A stretch of 64,000 nt of DNA from contig JALHMI010000020.1 in NCBI GenBank assembly GCA_022844125.1, forward strand, positions 1-64,000, read 5' to 3'. Shown piece after piece: positions 45,401 to 53,255 of the stretch. The position numbers and the translations under genes were made by a program. This DNA comes from Pirellulales bacterium (lineage in GTDB: Bacteria > Planctomycetota > Planctomycetia > Pirellulales > PALSA-1355). Each line of letters begins with the position of its first letter. The stretch's first letter is position 1. A model generated the notes under the pieces. That model had not been told where the DNA came from. It saw nothing but the letters and a program-made list of their open reading frames with translations, and made no database searches.

Positions 45401-46436
45401 AAGCGTGGATCGCGCTGACGCCGCTGCCGTCGTGCAACTCGCCGACATTCACCTGGCCTGGTCGCCAACGGGCGACTGGCAGGCCGCAGCGACTTATGAC
45501 CTTCAGCCGGGGGGCGCCACGGAATGTGAGCTTCAATTGCCGCCCGGCTGTGAATTGATCCATGCGACCGTGGAGCACTTGCCAGCCTCGCTCGTGGAGC
45601 TTGGTCAAGGCAAGTTCCGACTCACACTCGGCCCGCAGAATCTGCCGCAGCGGGTCGAGGTACTCTACACCACGCGGCCCGAGTACTCTGCCCAACAAAC
45701 GGTTCTGACCGCGCCTCGCTTGGGTAGTGGAGAGCCGCTGCAAACGCTCTGGACGATCTACCACTTGCCGGCCGATCGCGTGGAACCGCTCGAACAGCGC
45801 ATAATCGTATCCGCCTCGGATCAACAACTCGTCCGACTCACAAGCGCTTCACGCCTCGTCGATCTATCGGCCGATGTGCTGGGCGAGCACCTGCCGGAAG
45901 AGATTTCCCGTTGGTATGGAAACTGGCGGCAGCGCTATTGGAAGGACCGCCTCACTCTCCGCCGCTCACTGATCGCTGCCGGGCGGGATCCGACGAACTC
46001 TGAAGAGGCCGCTGAAGCACGCAGCCTGGACCAGAAGATGATCGCCCTGGACGATCGATTGGGGGCCAATAACTCCGCCGCTCAATCGGCTTCGACGCAC
46101 GATTTCGTGCAGGCGTTTGTTGAAACGGCCGGCGCCGGTCTGGCTCGAAGGCATTACTCGCTCAAGGCGACGGACGGTGCGCCGGTGGTGCGCTACCAGA
46201 GCTATGCACGAGGGTCACAGTGGCGCTGGATGTCCGCAACCGGTTTGATGATTTTCGGATGCGTTGTCGGCTGGCGTTTCCGAGGGCGCGAGCTGCCGCA
46301 GTTTCCGCCGGTCGTGCTTGCCACGTGCGTGGCGGCGTTCTGGTGGCTCTTTCTGGGGACCAGCATGTGGGGACTCTTGGCCGTCGTTTTAATTCTGCTC
46401 ACTTGGCTCTGGAAACGTAATCCTGCCGATGCGTGA
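39420..46436 (+). CDS. Giant envelope protein 2 (2338 aa)
   Basis: The 2338-residue protein starts at ATG 39420, inside the stop of the preceding gene. It has a signal peptide (GATLALCLLLQGASQAMA). A first beta-rich region is followed by transmembrane helices near residues 1150-1213. A second signal-like hydrophobic segment (SALILAAIVNGAAA, about 1240) leads into a second beta-rich region, and transmembrane helices lie near 2265-2335. It looks like two giant-protein-1-like units fused in one frame. No domain I can name is present. This is one of the longest ORFs here, with no frameshift visible. Confidence 0.85.
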   Translation: MSRIGATLALCLLLQGASQAMAEVPGSAADSPEPLPTFHRLFLPDSEIERRDWKHRYLPVDAAEFERDLKVVADHHRGAPSADKPRLVKATYFAQLIGEDLLVGTAQLTVAGDLKLPTMLPLGVCSLAIESAHWPGADQPATLALDASGKLQLLVEDKRLDLRWSQRGQRTASGAVQFELKLPPSLVGNLELTVPVGAEIVAEGGIVTRQVEPSGENSPSAARWGIELGGTGALRLRVVPKESAGQRRPLTLLRQSTTYEFSARGINVATQLRLDVHGEPLERLKIDLDPTLHLISAKTGDLPIPWSSATDVDSGETHVILEFQEPLSGTGRVIQLASVSPLVTGESAPLPRVLPRQVAWQEGTANLLVPAALVLERLKTSGCRQSRVTTLPAPLTGESIEIQFYESEGRIETRVAEPQQRLSLRCAHQVEIAPDSISTSSVFDLGSDHRSAKVLELRPRAGWIVDSVQSVKGTENLTWDIEEKDSRSILRIHPAAAQRIIVRAHAPLGDERPLPAAAVRAFDPDSFNVASEILSVQGTGGLEVRWQSEFLHGRAPNALSAEELQLFVQAPAQTVVLVDDRVDDARLSIEQQRPEFTADLHVDVAVQGPTLTETLTILCTPAASRVDRLLVHLSEKHDENVKWSLAGGNSGDFSARRLSAGEQTKLGLPNGEVWELLLKLTRLGTFEVRGQRRVPFTAESPVSLACVPGAANQHGTVAIRALGETGLAIQNRSLTSVPAEALDDENYQTARAAFHYPPAADDFASQPALVLVPGAPLQASTGAWIWSLKLVSRFDSEARMSHQAVAEIQTAGRRHVELKLPLEASLNGVWLDDLPVAQVEFGKLSAPLKIQLPPGKSRGKLAIHYSTSAELPVLARKFAPPFPTLDAPVVHRCWQLWLPPGHVVGDATGWMSPTQLVPLTWSERLFGILGRSAGQNLFNPLVASDWRDNFASGADVGLARDRALQFLATVGDLLTEYRDAEELAWGQLLASVGERQGMAGAQILVDSEALAAAGIGPLTRMPVLHDDTETDRASLLLKNAGLVILVTPEQALLTSSATAAGFDPRRFTTLGTMPAAVARGALSGQLRSISGQEGTVLSVASWLANSDPTLVGGEGPLLSSAHPVGWRRYDLQCHENRLGDVRIVHSSRMQSLAWAIFLGAAGLCLWRPVLPGSLLIILASLLVAVALVVPASFTPLAAASLLGVLIGLLARMTAISHPGQPDPSDAASRGSQSKYVQPVVSALILAAIVNGAAALDAAEPNGAPSSTPEAEPLYTVLFPIDEERQPTGSKVFVPEPLYEKLLKEAAAASGRPQGWLISRAEYEGSVSRDGASAGNAITAFKARFDINVFQSNAPVRLPFAHDGWQQAVGSARLDGKSLTLNWQDEDGVLVGPLSVGRHVLEVDLRPTLVGDTRSTGVDLPIPRVAQAILRLSGAVDLENIKIISARGRVTLDAQRDSLVAQLGAADRLAIRWPTAQSNSNPAAVANLQVDELVWVRVRPGTTVLDARLKFQINSGELRTVRLATDPRLRLLTSPVNGSLLAAVRTFPGSPQIIELDLIQPARDSVTLDVSFLVADASGVGNLRLPQLESIDAKPLRRWLGVSVDPALQYRIQAGEDSPSVDIAKFLESWGIGDAKPLAAFAISRGEPIWFLATQPAEPKVSVQQKTVLSVGRRFAQVRIESSLDITAGVLAQLTMASHPDFQPDRISMLDQDVERVARWSVSDEGELNIFLTTPIAGRQQLVVTGRWPLPASAGFEAPRWSLQSATVNRGQWEFYRQNEVLLTISPPAEARPPELPSEPLRSGLGSLAAVFQADTGDLAFGLQVAENDPRVNGATVTSVRREGDRFLANIDYQVEVAEGILDSLQFEIPAQLVGPFRTEPAAIVTLGTAAATQRRVLTLTPTTPLTGKHAFRIQGRIAPSPGDRLRVPDVQPLAVESLDRFVLLPKQLDSQPVSWETSRLTAAKLPAELLPRGWNPEAVSSYKVHDDGFHAVLKSVDRADAAAVVQLADIHLAWSPTGDWQAAATYDLQPGGATECELQLPPGCELIHATVEHLPASLVELGQGKFRLTLGPQNLPQRVEVLYTTRPEYSAQQTVLTAPRLGSGEPLQTLWTIYHLPADRVEPLEQRIIVSASDQQLVRLTSASRLVDLSADVLGEHLPEEISRWYGNWRQRYWKDRLTLRRSLIAAGRDPTNSEEAAEARSLDQKMIALDDRLGANNSAAQSASTHDFVQAFVETAGAGLARRHYSLKATDGAPVVRYQSYARGSQWRWMSATGLMIFGCVVGWRFRGRELPQFPPVVLATCVAAFWWLFLGTSMWGLLAVVLILLTWLWKRNPADA

Positions 46437-46473
46437 CTTTAAGCCAGCGACCGCACTTTCGTGATCCTCAGAA

Positions 46474-46857
46474 TTACCGCGTGCCGAAGTAGTGCGAGTA
46501 GTGCATGAAGCGGACGGCGGAAGCTCCGCGCCCGCGCGTCGGATTGCGATGCTGGTCCCCCGGACCGACTTCGCCCGGCGCTCCGCCGAGCCGTTGATTG
46601 AGTTGATCCAGGCGCGCCCATTGCCGATTAAGCTCCTCGCGTTCGTCGATAATCGGGCGCACCAGTGTCTGGTAACTTGCCAGATTGGTGTTCCCAGCCA
46701 TGTTGAGATAGGGGCTAACCGTGGAACGTCCATCAGGTGCCGAGTACTTCGCCGGTTGCGCCCGCGCGTATCCTGGATTCTGAGCCACGGTCGCCGCGGG
46801 GACGATCACCAGAATGACGAAGGCAAGCTGTCCGCCGACGCAAATGCGGTTAATCAT
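46474..46857 (-). CDS. Small secreted protein
   Basis: The 127-residue product has a signal peptide (LAFVILVIVPAATVAQ) and a mature part with SPYLNMAGNTNLASYQTLVRPIIDEREELNRQ and a Gly/Arg-rich tail (GRGASAVRFMHY). A strong AGGAGGG site precedes ATG 46855-46857. Its layout is like other short secreted planctomycete proteins; no function is known. It lies between giant protein 2 and the Wza-like gene. Confidence 0.7.
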   Translation of the reverse strand: MINRICVGGQLAFVILVIVPAATVAQNPGYARAQPAKYSAPDGRSTVSPYLNMAGNTNLASYQTLVRPIIDEREELNRQWARLDQLNQRLGGAPGEVGPGDQHRNPTRGRGASAVRFMHYSHYFGTR

Positions 46858-46903
46858 CGCTGGAGATCCCTCCTGAGTTGAACCTGGTCGAACGGGTATC
46901 CGC

Positions 46904-48007
46904 TTAGAAGCCGGCGCCTTGCTGGCCGAAGCCGAGCGGGCTGCGGTTGATGGTTTGGACGGCCTGGGTGCCGAGCAGGGTCACGCCGAAGATGCGTTCC
47001 ATCGGGGCGATGAAGCGGTTGAGCATCGAGTCGAGCGCGATCAGCGGATCCTGAGCGATGAAGATCCGGTCGCCCGGCAGGACCTGGTAGTTGCTGGCCG
47101 TGGCGCCCCCGGCGGTGATCTCTTTCCAGTCGACCGGCAGGATCACGTCGCAGCCGGCGCCCCCCTCGACGGGCCGGGCGATCCAGATCCGCTTGCTCGA
47201 GACCCGCGTCAGGCCGTTGACCTGCGAGAGCGCGTCGAGCACGGTTTCGTTGCCGGTGATCGGGAACCGGGCCAGGGTGTCGCCCAGTCCGGCGCCTTCG
47301 GTCACAACGTAATACACCTTGCTGTTGTAGGCGAACACGCTCAGCGAGACCTGCGGATTGTCCAGGTACTCGGACAGGTGCTGGTTGATCGCCGCGGTGG
47401 CTTCTTCGACCGTCATGCCGGCCACGTACACCGAGCCATAACTGCCCAGGTTCACCGTGCCGTCGGGTCCGACCAGGTGCTCGCCGGTGATCGGCTGCAT
47501 GCCGGCCGACATCACCAGTTGGACCGAGACCTGCGGGGCCTTGAGCACCTGGCGGAGCGACTCCTCGATCGCTTCCTGGGCTTCTTCTTCGGTCAGGCCG
47601 CTGATCTTGACCCGCCCGGCGTCCCCGTAGACGGGGCCCAGATCGATCTTGCCTGCCGGGCTGACGACGTACTGGTCGCCGGCCGGTCCGCCGCCGGTAG
47701 GCGCCGTGGGGAAGCCGCCCACAAGCTGGATACTGACGATGTCCGAGCCCTGGATGTGATAAGGGGGCTTGGGCACCACGCGAATGGCTTCAATGAACAG
47801 GATGTCCGGCGGCTCGACCGTGTAGGGCGGGAGCGTGGTCTTGTCCTTCTCGGTCGGGACGGCCAGGCCCGTGTGGTCGGGCGCTTGTCCGCCGACCAGG
47901 CGGGGCTGGGGCCGGGTGACCAGCGAATAGCAGCCGCTGCTGGTCGAAACCAGGCAGAGCACCACCAAAAGCGCGGTCCGTCGCAGGTGAGACGTCGAAG
48001 CGACCAT
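46904..48007 (-). CDS. Outer-membrane polysaccharide export lipoprotein (Wza-like)
   Basis: The 367-residue protein has a lipoprotein signal (TALLVVLCLVSTSSGC), a Poly_export domain (YVVSPAGKIDLGPVYGDAGRVKISGLTEEEAQEAI, then HLVGPDGTVNLGSYGSVYVAGMTVEEA) and a soluble-ligand-binding beta-grasp segment (VYYVVTEGAGLGDTLARFPITGNETVLDAL, NYQVLPGDRIFIAQDP). It forms the periplasmic/outer-membrane channel for exopolysaccharide. Start ATG 48005-48007 begins the signal. It is divergent from the exosortase gene. Confidence 0.88.
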   Translation of the reverse strand: MVASTSHLRRTALLVVLCLVSTSSGCYSLVTRPQPRLVGGQAPDHTGLAVPTEKDKTTLPPYTVEPPDILFIEAIRVVPKPPYHIQGSDIVSIQLVGGFPTAPTGGGPAGDQYVVSPAGKIDLGPVYGDAGRVKISGLTEEEAQEAIEESLRQVLKAPQVSVQLVMSAGMQPITGEHLVGPDGTVNLGSYGSVYVAGMTVEEATAAINQHLSEYLDNPQVSLSVFAYNSKVYYVVTEGAGLGDTLARFPITGNETVLDALSQVNGLTRVSSKRIWIARPVEGGAGCDVILPVDWKEITAGGATASNYQVLPGDRIFIAQDPLIALDSMLNRFIAPMERIFGVTLLGTQAVQTINRSPLGFGQQGAGF

Positions 48008-48769
48008 GTGTCCCGTGTCACCGATTGGGGCCCTGGGCGGAAGCACTGCTGGCAACAGGCGCACGTACCGCCCGCACCGTCCTCCCGACCGTTACAGCCC
48101 TACTAATCGGCAAACTCCCCCCAACTCTTTGCTTCGATCGCAGGCCGGTAGAAAAAAGACTAATAACTTTGGTCCGCGGGACGTCTTAAATGATGCAATC
48201 CTCGCAGAGCTCCGCAGCCGGCAAGAGAGCGGAGGCGATGCTTCAGCCACAATCGTTAAATCACTAAGCACAGAGGAGATAGGAAGTTTTCAAAAGACAG
48301 TAAAGCATTTGACAACCCTAGCCGGGACACTTATCGTGAAATTCTGAGCCCCTGGCCCAGCGACTTGACTGGTGGTCCTGGCGGCGGGGAATGAAATCAG
48401 GCGGTTCAAGCGACTTATCTAAGGCGACCGTTGCCAAGCACGGCAGTGGGCAGGCAGCCCCGAGGTTCGCCACAATTCAGCCGTTGTGCCCGTTCGGGGT
48501 TGAACAACACACCGGCCCGATCAGGAGAGTTTTCGCCCCTCGACCGTTTTGCCCCTCGACGTAGTCAACCAAGCCAGTCCTTCGGCGTCGTCAGCGTTCG
48601 CTGGGCGCCGCGGTGCAAGCGAGGAGTGCAGGCTCAAACCCAGCGGCAGGGTCGCCGGCGCGTCCGGCGTTTTGCGCGTGGTTCGTCCGGCACCGGCAAC
48701 CGTACAGACTTTAAGTAGCCCGCAGCAAAAAGATCAGCACCTTTTGATTCAATCGGGAGACGTTTTCAG
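48008..48769. other. Long divergent intergenic region of the exopolysaccharide locus
   Basis: This 762-base region between the Wza-like gene and the exosortase contains a promoter-like sequence at 48309-48337 and two imperfect copies of GTTTTCGCCCCTCGAC near 48530-48560. No gene is supported; the 113-codon frame at 48006-48347 has no ribosome site and unlikely composition. Confidence 0.6.
48309..48337 (+). promoter_or_regulatory. Candidate sigma-70 promoter for the exosortase operon
   Basis: TTGACA (48309-48314), a 17-base spacer and TATCGT (48332-48337) fit a sigma-70 promoter. The implied transcript would have a leader of about 425 bases before the exosortase ATG. Confidence 0.4.
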
Positions 48770-49684
48770 ATGGCCGAAGCGGTAGCAACTCGCAAGAACG
48801 TGGCCGAGACGCTCAAAGGCAATAACGATCAAGTTGTACCCTGGGCAATGCTGGTCGGCTTGATGGGTGTCTTGCTCTATGTGTTCTGGAATGCGCTCGA
48901 CAGCCGAGGCGCCATGAAATACTGGGACAACCCCAAGTACTCGCACGGTTGGCTGGTGCCCGTGTTCACCGTCATCCTGCTGTGGATGCGGTACGAGCCG
49001 TTCAAGCCCGTCAAAGCCTGGGAACGCTGGGCCGGTTTCGGGCTGCTGGCCGCGGGAATCGCGATTCGGATGGTCGCCACGTATCTGACGATTCCCACCA
49101 TCGAGATGATGTCGTTCGTGCCCAGTGCGGTCGGCGTGTTCCTGATGGTTGGCGGGGTGCACATGCTCCGCTGGGCAGGACCTGCCGTGGCGTTCCTGAT
49201 CTTCATGTTTCCGCTCCCCAGCTTCCTCGACTCGGGACTGCTGGCGCCGATGCAAAAGATCGCCACCCGGGCCAGCACCTACGTGCTGCAAACCATGGGC
49301 ATCGCAAGCTACGCGGAAGGTAACGTCATCTATATCGGCGAAATGCAGTTGGGCGTGGTCGAGGCCTGCAGCGGTTTGCGGATGCTGACGATCTTCATGG
49401 CCTTGTCCTTTGCGATCGTGCTCGTAACGGATCGCCCCCTTTGGGAGCGTATCGTGATCGTGCTCTCGTCAATCCCAATCGCACTAGTTTCAAACATCGT
49501 TCGCATCGTGGTGACCGCGCTGCTCTACATCGCCGTCGGCGCAGAATGGGTCGACCGCGTATTCCACGATCTCGACGGCTGGCTGATGATGCCCTTCGCC
49601 CTGGGCCTGCTGTACGTCGAGTTCCAGGTCCTCTCGCACCTGATCATCGAGGAAGATCAAACCGGGCCGCTGCAGGTGACTTGA
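48770..49684 (+). CDS. Exosortase (exosortase/archaeosortase family)
   Basis: The 304-residue protein is a multi-pass membrane protease-transpeptidase of the exosortase type. The catalytic triad is visible: Cys200 in VEACSGLRMLT, Arg245 in ALVSNIVRIVV and His266 in VFHDLDGWLMMP. Exosortases cut PEP-CTERM-like sorting signals, and their loci usually include exopolysaccharide genes. This one is followed by a Wzz/BY-kinase gene and an EpsI gene and is divergent from a Wza-like gene. A GGGAGA site precedes ATG 48770. No PEP-CTERM target is seen in the window. Confidence 0.93.
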   Translation: MAEAVATRKNVAETLKGNNDQVVPWAMLVGLMGVLLYVFWNALDSRGAMKYWDNPKYSHGWLVPVFTVILLWMRYEPFKPVKAWERWAGFGLLAAGIAIRMVATYLTIPTIEMMSFVPSAVGVFLMVGGVHMLRWAGPAVAFLIFMFPLPSFLDSGLLAPMQKIATRASTYVLQTMGIASYAEGNVIYIGEMQLGVVEACSGLRMLTIFMALSFAIVLVTDRPLWERIVIVLSSIPIALVSNIVRIVVTALLYIAVGAEWVDRVFHDLDGWLMMPFALGLLYVEFQVLSHLIIEEDQTGPLQVT

Positions 49685-49932
49685 GAGTGAGGCTTCGAGG
49701 CGCGTTGCAGTCTGGCCACATGGACGGCAGCAAGAGGTTGATAAAACGCAACATCTCGGCCTGTTAACCAGGCCGGAACATCGCAGAATTGCCCGCATCT
49801 GCGAGGGAAACAGAGTCTGACGGAACGACCGGTCCGCCGCTTGCAAGGTGAACCCGGGACCATTGACCGCCGGATCGCAGGGCGCCGGCGAACATCCTGG
49901 CAACTACGGAATCGAAGGAAGGCACCACACGC

Positions 49933-52287
49933 ATGGCTCCCACGGATCCGATTTCCGATTCGGGTGACTCGCACTACGATCCGCATCACTCGGGCATGCA
50001 CGAAGACTCGTCCAATGGCGCTGGCGGCAATGGCGCCGTTTCCGGCGGCGGCATGCTTTCCCGGCTGACGGCGCAGGTGCCCAGCACGCAGACGCTGAAC
50101 TGGAACTATGGCCCGCCGGCTCGTCCCGAAATCCTGTCCTCGAAGCCCAACCCGGTGGAGCTACTGCATGCCGTGCGGCGCCGCTGGCCGCTGGCCGTCG
50201 GACTAGGGCTACTCGTCAGCGGTGTGTTGTGCGGCTTGATGTGGTATTTGATCCCCGTCCGCTACGAGTCTTTCGCCACAATCAAAGTTGCGGCCAGCGA
50301 GGCCCGGGTGTTCGGTCAAACCGCCGTCAACTCTGAAGACTTCAAGCTCTTCAAAGCCACGCAACAGCAGTTGGTAACCAGTATCCCTGTCATCACGAAT
50401 GTCGTGCGCGATCGGGCGATCAATCAATTGCCTTCCGTCCGCGCCGAGGATGACCCGATCGCCTGGTTGCAGAACCGTTTGGTTGTGGAGTATCCGGGCG
50501 ACACGGAGATCATGCGGATCTCAATTCGCACCGAGAGCAAGAAGGACTCGGAGCTAATCGTCAACAAGGTGGTCGAAATTTATTTGCGTGAGATCGTCGG
50601 CGCGGAAAAAACCAAGCAGGCCGAGAACGAGGCGCTGCTGGAAAGAACCGCCGAACAGTTGGATGCCGACTATGCCCGTGAAAGCCAGGCTTTGGCGTCG
50701 CTGGAAAAACAGAACAACACGAACGGCTCGGAAGAGGCCATGATGCGGAAGCAACTCGCGATCGACGAGCTGCGGATCCTGATGGCCCAGAAGAATCAGA
50801 TGCAGACCGAGCTCAACAACAACAAAATGGTCACCAAGCTGATGGAGGCCAAAGCCAAGACCACCGAGGTCGCTCCGCCGGAAGTCTTGATCGACATCGA
50901 ACTTGAGAAAGACCCCGAGGTCGCGCAGCTCCGCCAGCAACTGGGGGCCTACCAGCAGCACCTGGCCTCCATTCGCAGCAGTGCCACCGGCCCCAATGCC
51001 ACACCGCATGTCACCCAGGTGCAGCAGCAGATTCTGCAGCTCGAAGAGCAGATCGAGGAAATCAAGCATCAACGCATGCCGCGGCTGCACGAGCTCTTTC
51101 GACTGAATGCCGCGGGGCCGGATGCTCGCTATCCGCTCTCTGTCGAACAATTGGCCGAGCAACGCAGCTATCTTGAAACGCAAATGGCCGCCGCCACGCA
51201 GGAAGTCGAGGCTAAGAAGAAAGAGGTTGCGGCCATGCACGACTTCTCGGCCAATGTGGCCGCCGCCGTCGAAAGAATCGCGATCCTGAAAGAGCATAAG
51301 ACCATGGTTGCACTCGAGGTTCGCCGCATTCAAACCGAACGTCTCGCCCCCGAACGTATCTTCAAATTGACCGACGCAAATCCACACGGCAACGGTGACG
51401 CGGTGCGCAAGTACATGGCAATCGTCTTCACCGGTCTGCTGAGCTTCGTCGGTGTGGCCCTCGTAGTGGCCGTTCTCGAGTTCCAAGCCCGCAAAGTCAA
51501 CAACGTGCGGGAGGTTAACGACGGGCTCGGAATCCGCGTCGTCGGCGAATTGCCCAACGTTCGCGGCCGCGCATTCCGCCGGGTCCGCGGCGGAAAGGGA
51601 CAAAACGTGCTCAAGGCCCTCATGGCCGAACGCATCGACGGCACCCGCACCGCCTTGATTCACACCACTGCCATCGACCCGCCGCGGGTGGTCATGATCA
51701 CCAGTTCCGATCCGCACGAAGGTAAGACCACCACCTCGACCCAGCTGGCCGCCAGCCTCGCCCGCAGCGGTCGGCGGACCCTGCTCATCGACGCCGACAT
51801 CCGCAATCCGGGGGTCCATCGCGTGTTCGAGATGCCGCAGGATCCGGGCCTCTGCGAACTGCTGCGGGGCGAAGCCGATCGCGACGCAGTCATCCATCCC
51901 ACGCGAACCGCGAACCTGTGGCTGATGCCCGCCGGTCGCTGCGACCTGCGAAGCGTTCAGGCTCTTTCGGGCGCGTACCTGGGTTCAACGATCGCGGCTC
52001 TCAGCGTGCAGTTCGATTACCTCATTATCGACGCCGGTCCGGTGCTCAAGGTGGCCGACCCGTTGCTCGTTGGCCAGCACGTCGATGCGGTGATTATCTC
52101 CGTGCTCAAGGACGTCAGCCGCGTGCCGCGCGTTTACGAAGCGGTCGAGCGGCTCCGCTCGGTTGGTATTACCGTGCTGGGTTCAGTCGTCAATGGTGTG
52201 AAGGACGACGTGGCCCGCCACGGCGTCGAACTGCTGATGGCCGAGAGGCCGCGCCAACCAGAGCCGGAAGAAGCGGAAATCACCTAG
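49933..52287 (+). CDS. Wzz-type chain-length regulator fused to a BY-kinase-like ATPase
   Basis: The 784-residue protein has an N-terminal Wzz domain with a transmembrane helix (LAVGLGLLVSGVLCGLMWYLIP). A long coiled-coil periplasmic part follows. A second helix near residue 500 (AIVFTGLLSFVGVALVVAVL) leads to a cytoplasmic BY-kinase domain with Walker A SSDPHEGKTTT, Walker A' LLIDADIRNPG and a Walker-B-like LIIDAGPV. The C-terminus (ERPRQPEPEEAEIT) has no tyrosine cluster. It should control polysaccharide polymer length. Confidence 0.88.
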   Translation: MAPTDPISDSGDSHYDPHHSGMHEDSSNGAGGNGAVSGGGMLSRLTAQVPSTQTLNWNYGPPARPEILSSKPNPVELLHAVRRRWPLAVGLGLLVSGVLCGLMWYLIPVRYESFATIKVAASEARVFGQTAVNSEDFKLFKATQQQLVTSIPVITNVVRDRAINQLPSVRAEDDPIAWLQNRLVVEYPGDTEIMRISIRTESKKDSELIVNKVVEIYLREIVGAEKTKQAENEALLERTAEQLDADYARESQALASLEKQNNTNGSEEAMMRKQLAIDELRILMAQKNQMQTELNNNKMVTKLMEAKAKTTEVAPPEVLIDIELEKDPEVAQLRQQLGAYQQHLASIRSSATGPNATPHVTQVQQQILQLEEQIEEIKHQRMPRLHELFRLNAAGPDARYPLSVEQLAEQRSYLETQMAAATQEVEAKKKEVAAMHDFSANVAAAVERIAILKEHKTMVALEVRRIQTERLAPERIFKLTDANPHGNGDAVRKYMAIVFTGLLSFVGVALVVAVLEFQARKVNNVREVNDGLGIRVVGELPNVRGRAFRRVRGGKGQNVLKALMAERIDGTRTALIHTTAIDPPRVVMITSSDPHEGKTTTSTQLAASLARSGRRTLLIDADIRNPGVHRVFEMPQDPGLCELLRGEADRDAVIHPTRTANLWLMPAGRCDLRSVQALSGAYLGSTIAALSVQFDYLIIDAGPVLKVADPLLVGQHVDAVIISVLKDVSRVPRVYEAVERLRSVGITVLGSVVNGVKDDVARHGVELLMAERPRQPEPEEAEIT

Positions 52288-52312
52288 TTCGTTGAATCCC
52301 CACCGGCACAGT

Positions 52313-52358
52313 CCTAGAATAACGGCCCAATCCTAAAATAACGAACCAGCCCTAGAAT
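52313..52358 (+). repeat. Three direct repeats at 19-bp period
   Basis: CCTAGAAT occurs at 52313-52320 and 52351-52358, and CCTAAAAT at 52332-52339, each exactly 19 bases after the last. They lie in the gap between the Wzz/BY-kinase gene and the EpsI gene, about 70-110 bases upstream of the latter. The regular spacing on one helix face pattern suggests a protein-binding array or promoter element. Confidence 0.7.
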
Positions 52359-52425
52359 AGTGCGTCCGCCGACGAGCGGCTCGCATCCACCAACTTCGCA
52401 TCCGCAACTTGCACCAGGTGCATCC

Positions 52426-53217
52426 ATGGAAAAGTCGAACTTTCTGAAGCCTGCCACCCTGCTGCCGATCGCCGCGGCGGTGCTCCTGATGGGCGTCTCC
52501 TGCTACTACCAGGGCATGTGGTCCGAGCGTTGGGGAACCAGCCCCGAAATGATGATCTATCCCCGGCAAATCCACGAAGTGCCGCTGACAATTGGCGAGT
52601 GGGAAGGCCGCGACATTGGCGAGAGCGATGACCGGACCAAAGAGATCTCGGGTTCGCGCGGAGAGTTCAATCGCGTCTACAAGAATGCGGCCGGTGAGGA
52701 AGTGAACGTGATGCTGATGTGCGCTCACTTTCGCGACATCTTCTCGCACACACCCGAGATCTGCTATCCGGCCGCCGGCTTCGAGATCCTCAACCCGCCC
52801 GAACAAGTCGTGATCGACGATTCCGAGTTCTTCACCACGACGTTCCGCAAGTCCGACAACGTGAGCGGCACGCGTGACGAGCGCGGCTACTGGAGCTGGT
52901 CGGCCGACGGCAAGTGGTACGCACCCGAAGACGAACGCGGCCGGTTTGCCGGCGAGCGAGCCCTGTACAAGCTCTATGTCTTCACCACGGTGCCCACGCG
53001 CGAAGGCGCCCGCAGCGACAAGGACATCAGCAGCGACTTCATTCGGGCGTTCATGCCGGCTGTGCAAACGGCTCTGCGGCCAGGCTTTGAACGGGTCGAG
53101 CGAATCCGCAAGGGGGAGGAAGTGGCCGAACTAGAGCCGGCGCCGGCTGCTCCTGCGACTTCCGCACCAGCAGCGACCCCCGCCGCCGGGAGCGAAGCAG
53201 CCAAACCGGCAGCCTAA
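52426..53217 (+). CDS. epsI: EpsI-type exosortase-associated protein
   Basis: The 263-residue protein has one N-terminal membrane helix (PATLLPIAAAVLLMGVSCYYQG) and the EpsI (DUF3485) domain: IGEWEGRDIGES and CAHFRDIFSHTPEICYPAAGFEIL with HTPEICYP as the signature. In other loci EpsI domains are found next to or fused to exosortases. It probably helps in surface-protein or polysaccharide processing. The C-terminus is Ala/Pro-rich. Start ATG 52426 has a GGTG nearby. Confidence 0.88.
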   Translation: MEKSNFLKPATLLPIAAAVLLMGVSCYYQGMWSERWGTSPEMMIYPRQIHEVPLTIGEWEGRDIGESDDRTKEISGSRGEFNRVYKNAAGEEVNVMLMCAHFRDIFSHTPEICYPAAGFEILNPPEQVVIDDSEFFTTTFRKSDNVSGTRDERGYWSWSADGKWYAPEDERGRFAGERALYKLYVFTTVPTREGARSDKDISSDFIRAFMPAVQTALRPGFERVERIRKGEEVAELEPAPAAPATSAPAATPAAGSEAAKPAA

Positions 53218-53255
53218 GCCGGGTCGTTGAGACTCTGTTCAACGTACCAAACACA

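Noticed and set aside
48006-48347. 113-codon plus-strand frame at the start of the exosortase upstream region
   Set aside because: It begins antisense to the Wza-like signal peptide, has unlikely composition and no clear ribosome site, and ends at a promoter-like sequence.
48530-48560. Two imperfect GTTTTCGCCCCTCGAC copies
   Set aside because: Short, imperfect and only two copies; no link to a gene start or structure could be seen.
50554-51897. Long minus-strand frame opposite the Wzz/BY-kinase gene
   Set aside because: It is a shadow of the plus-strand gene, which has clear Wzz and Walker motifs.
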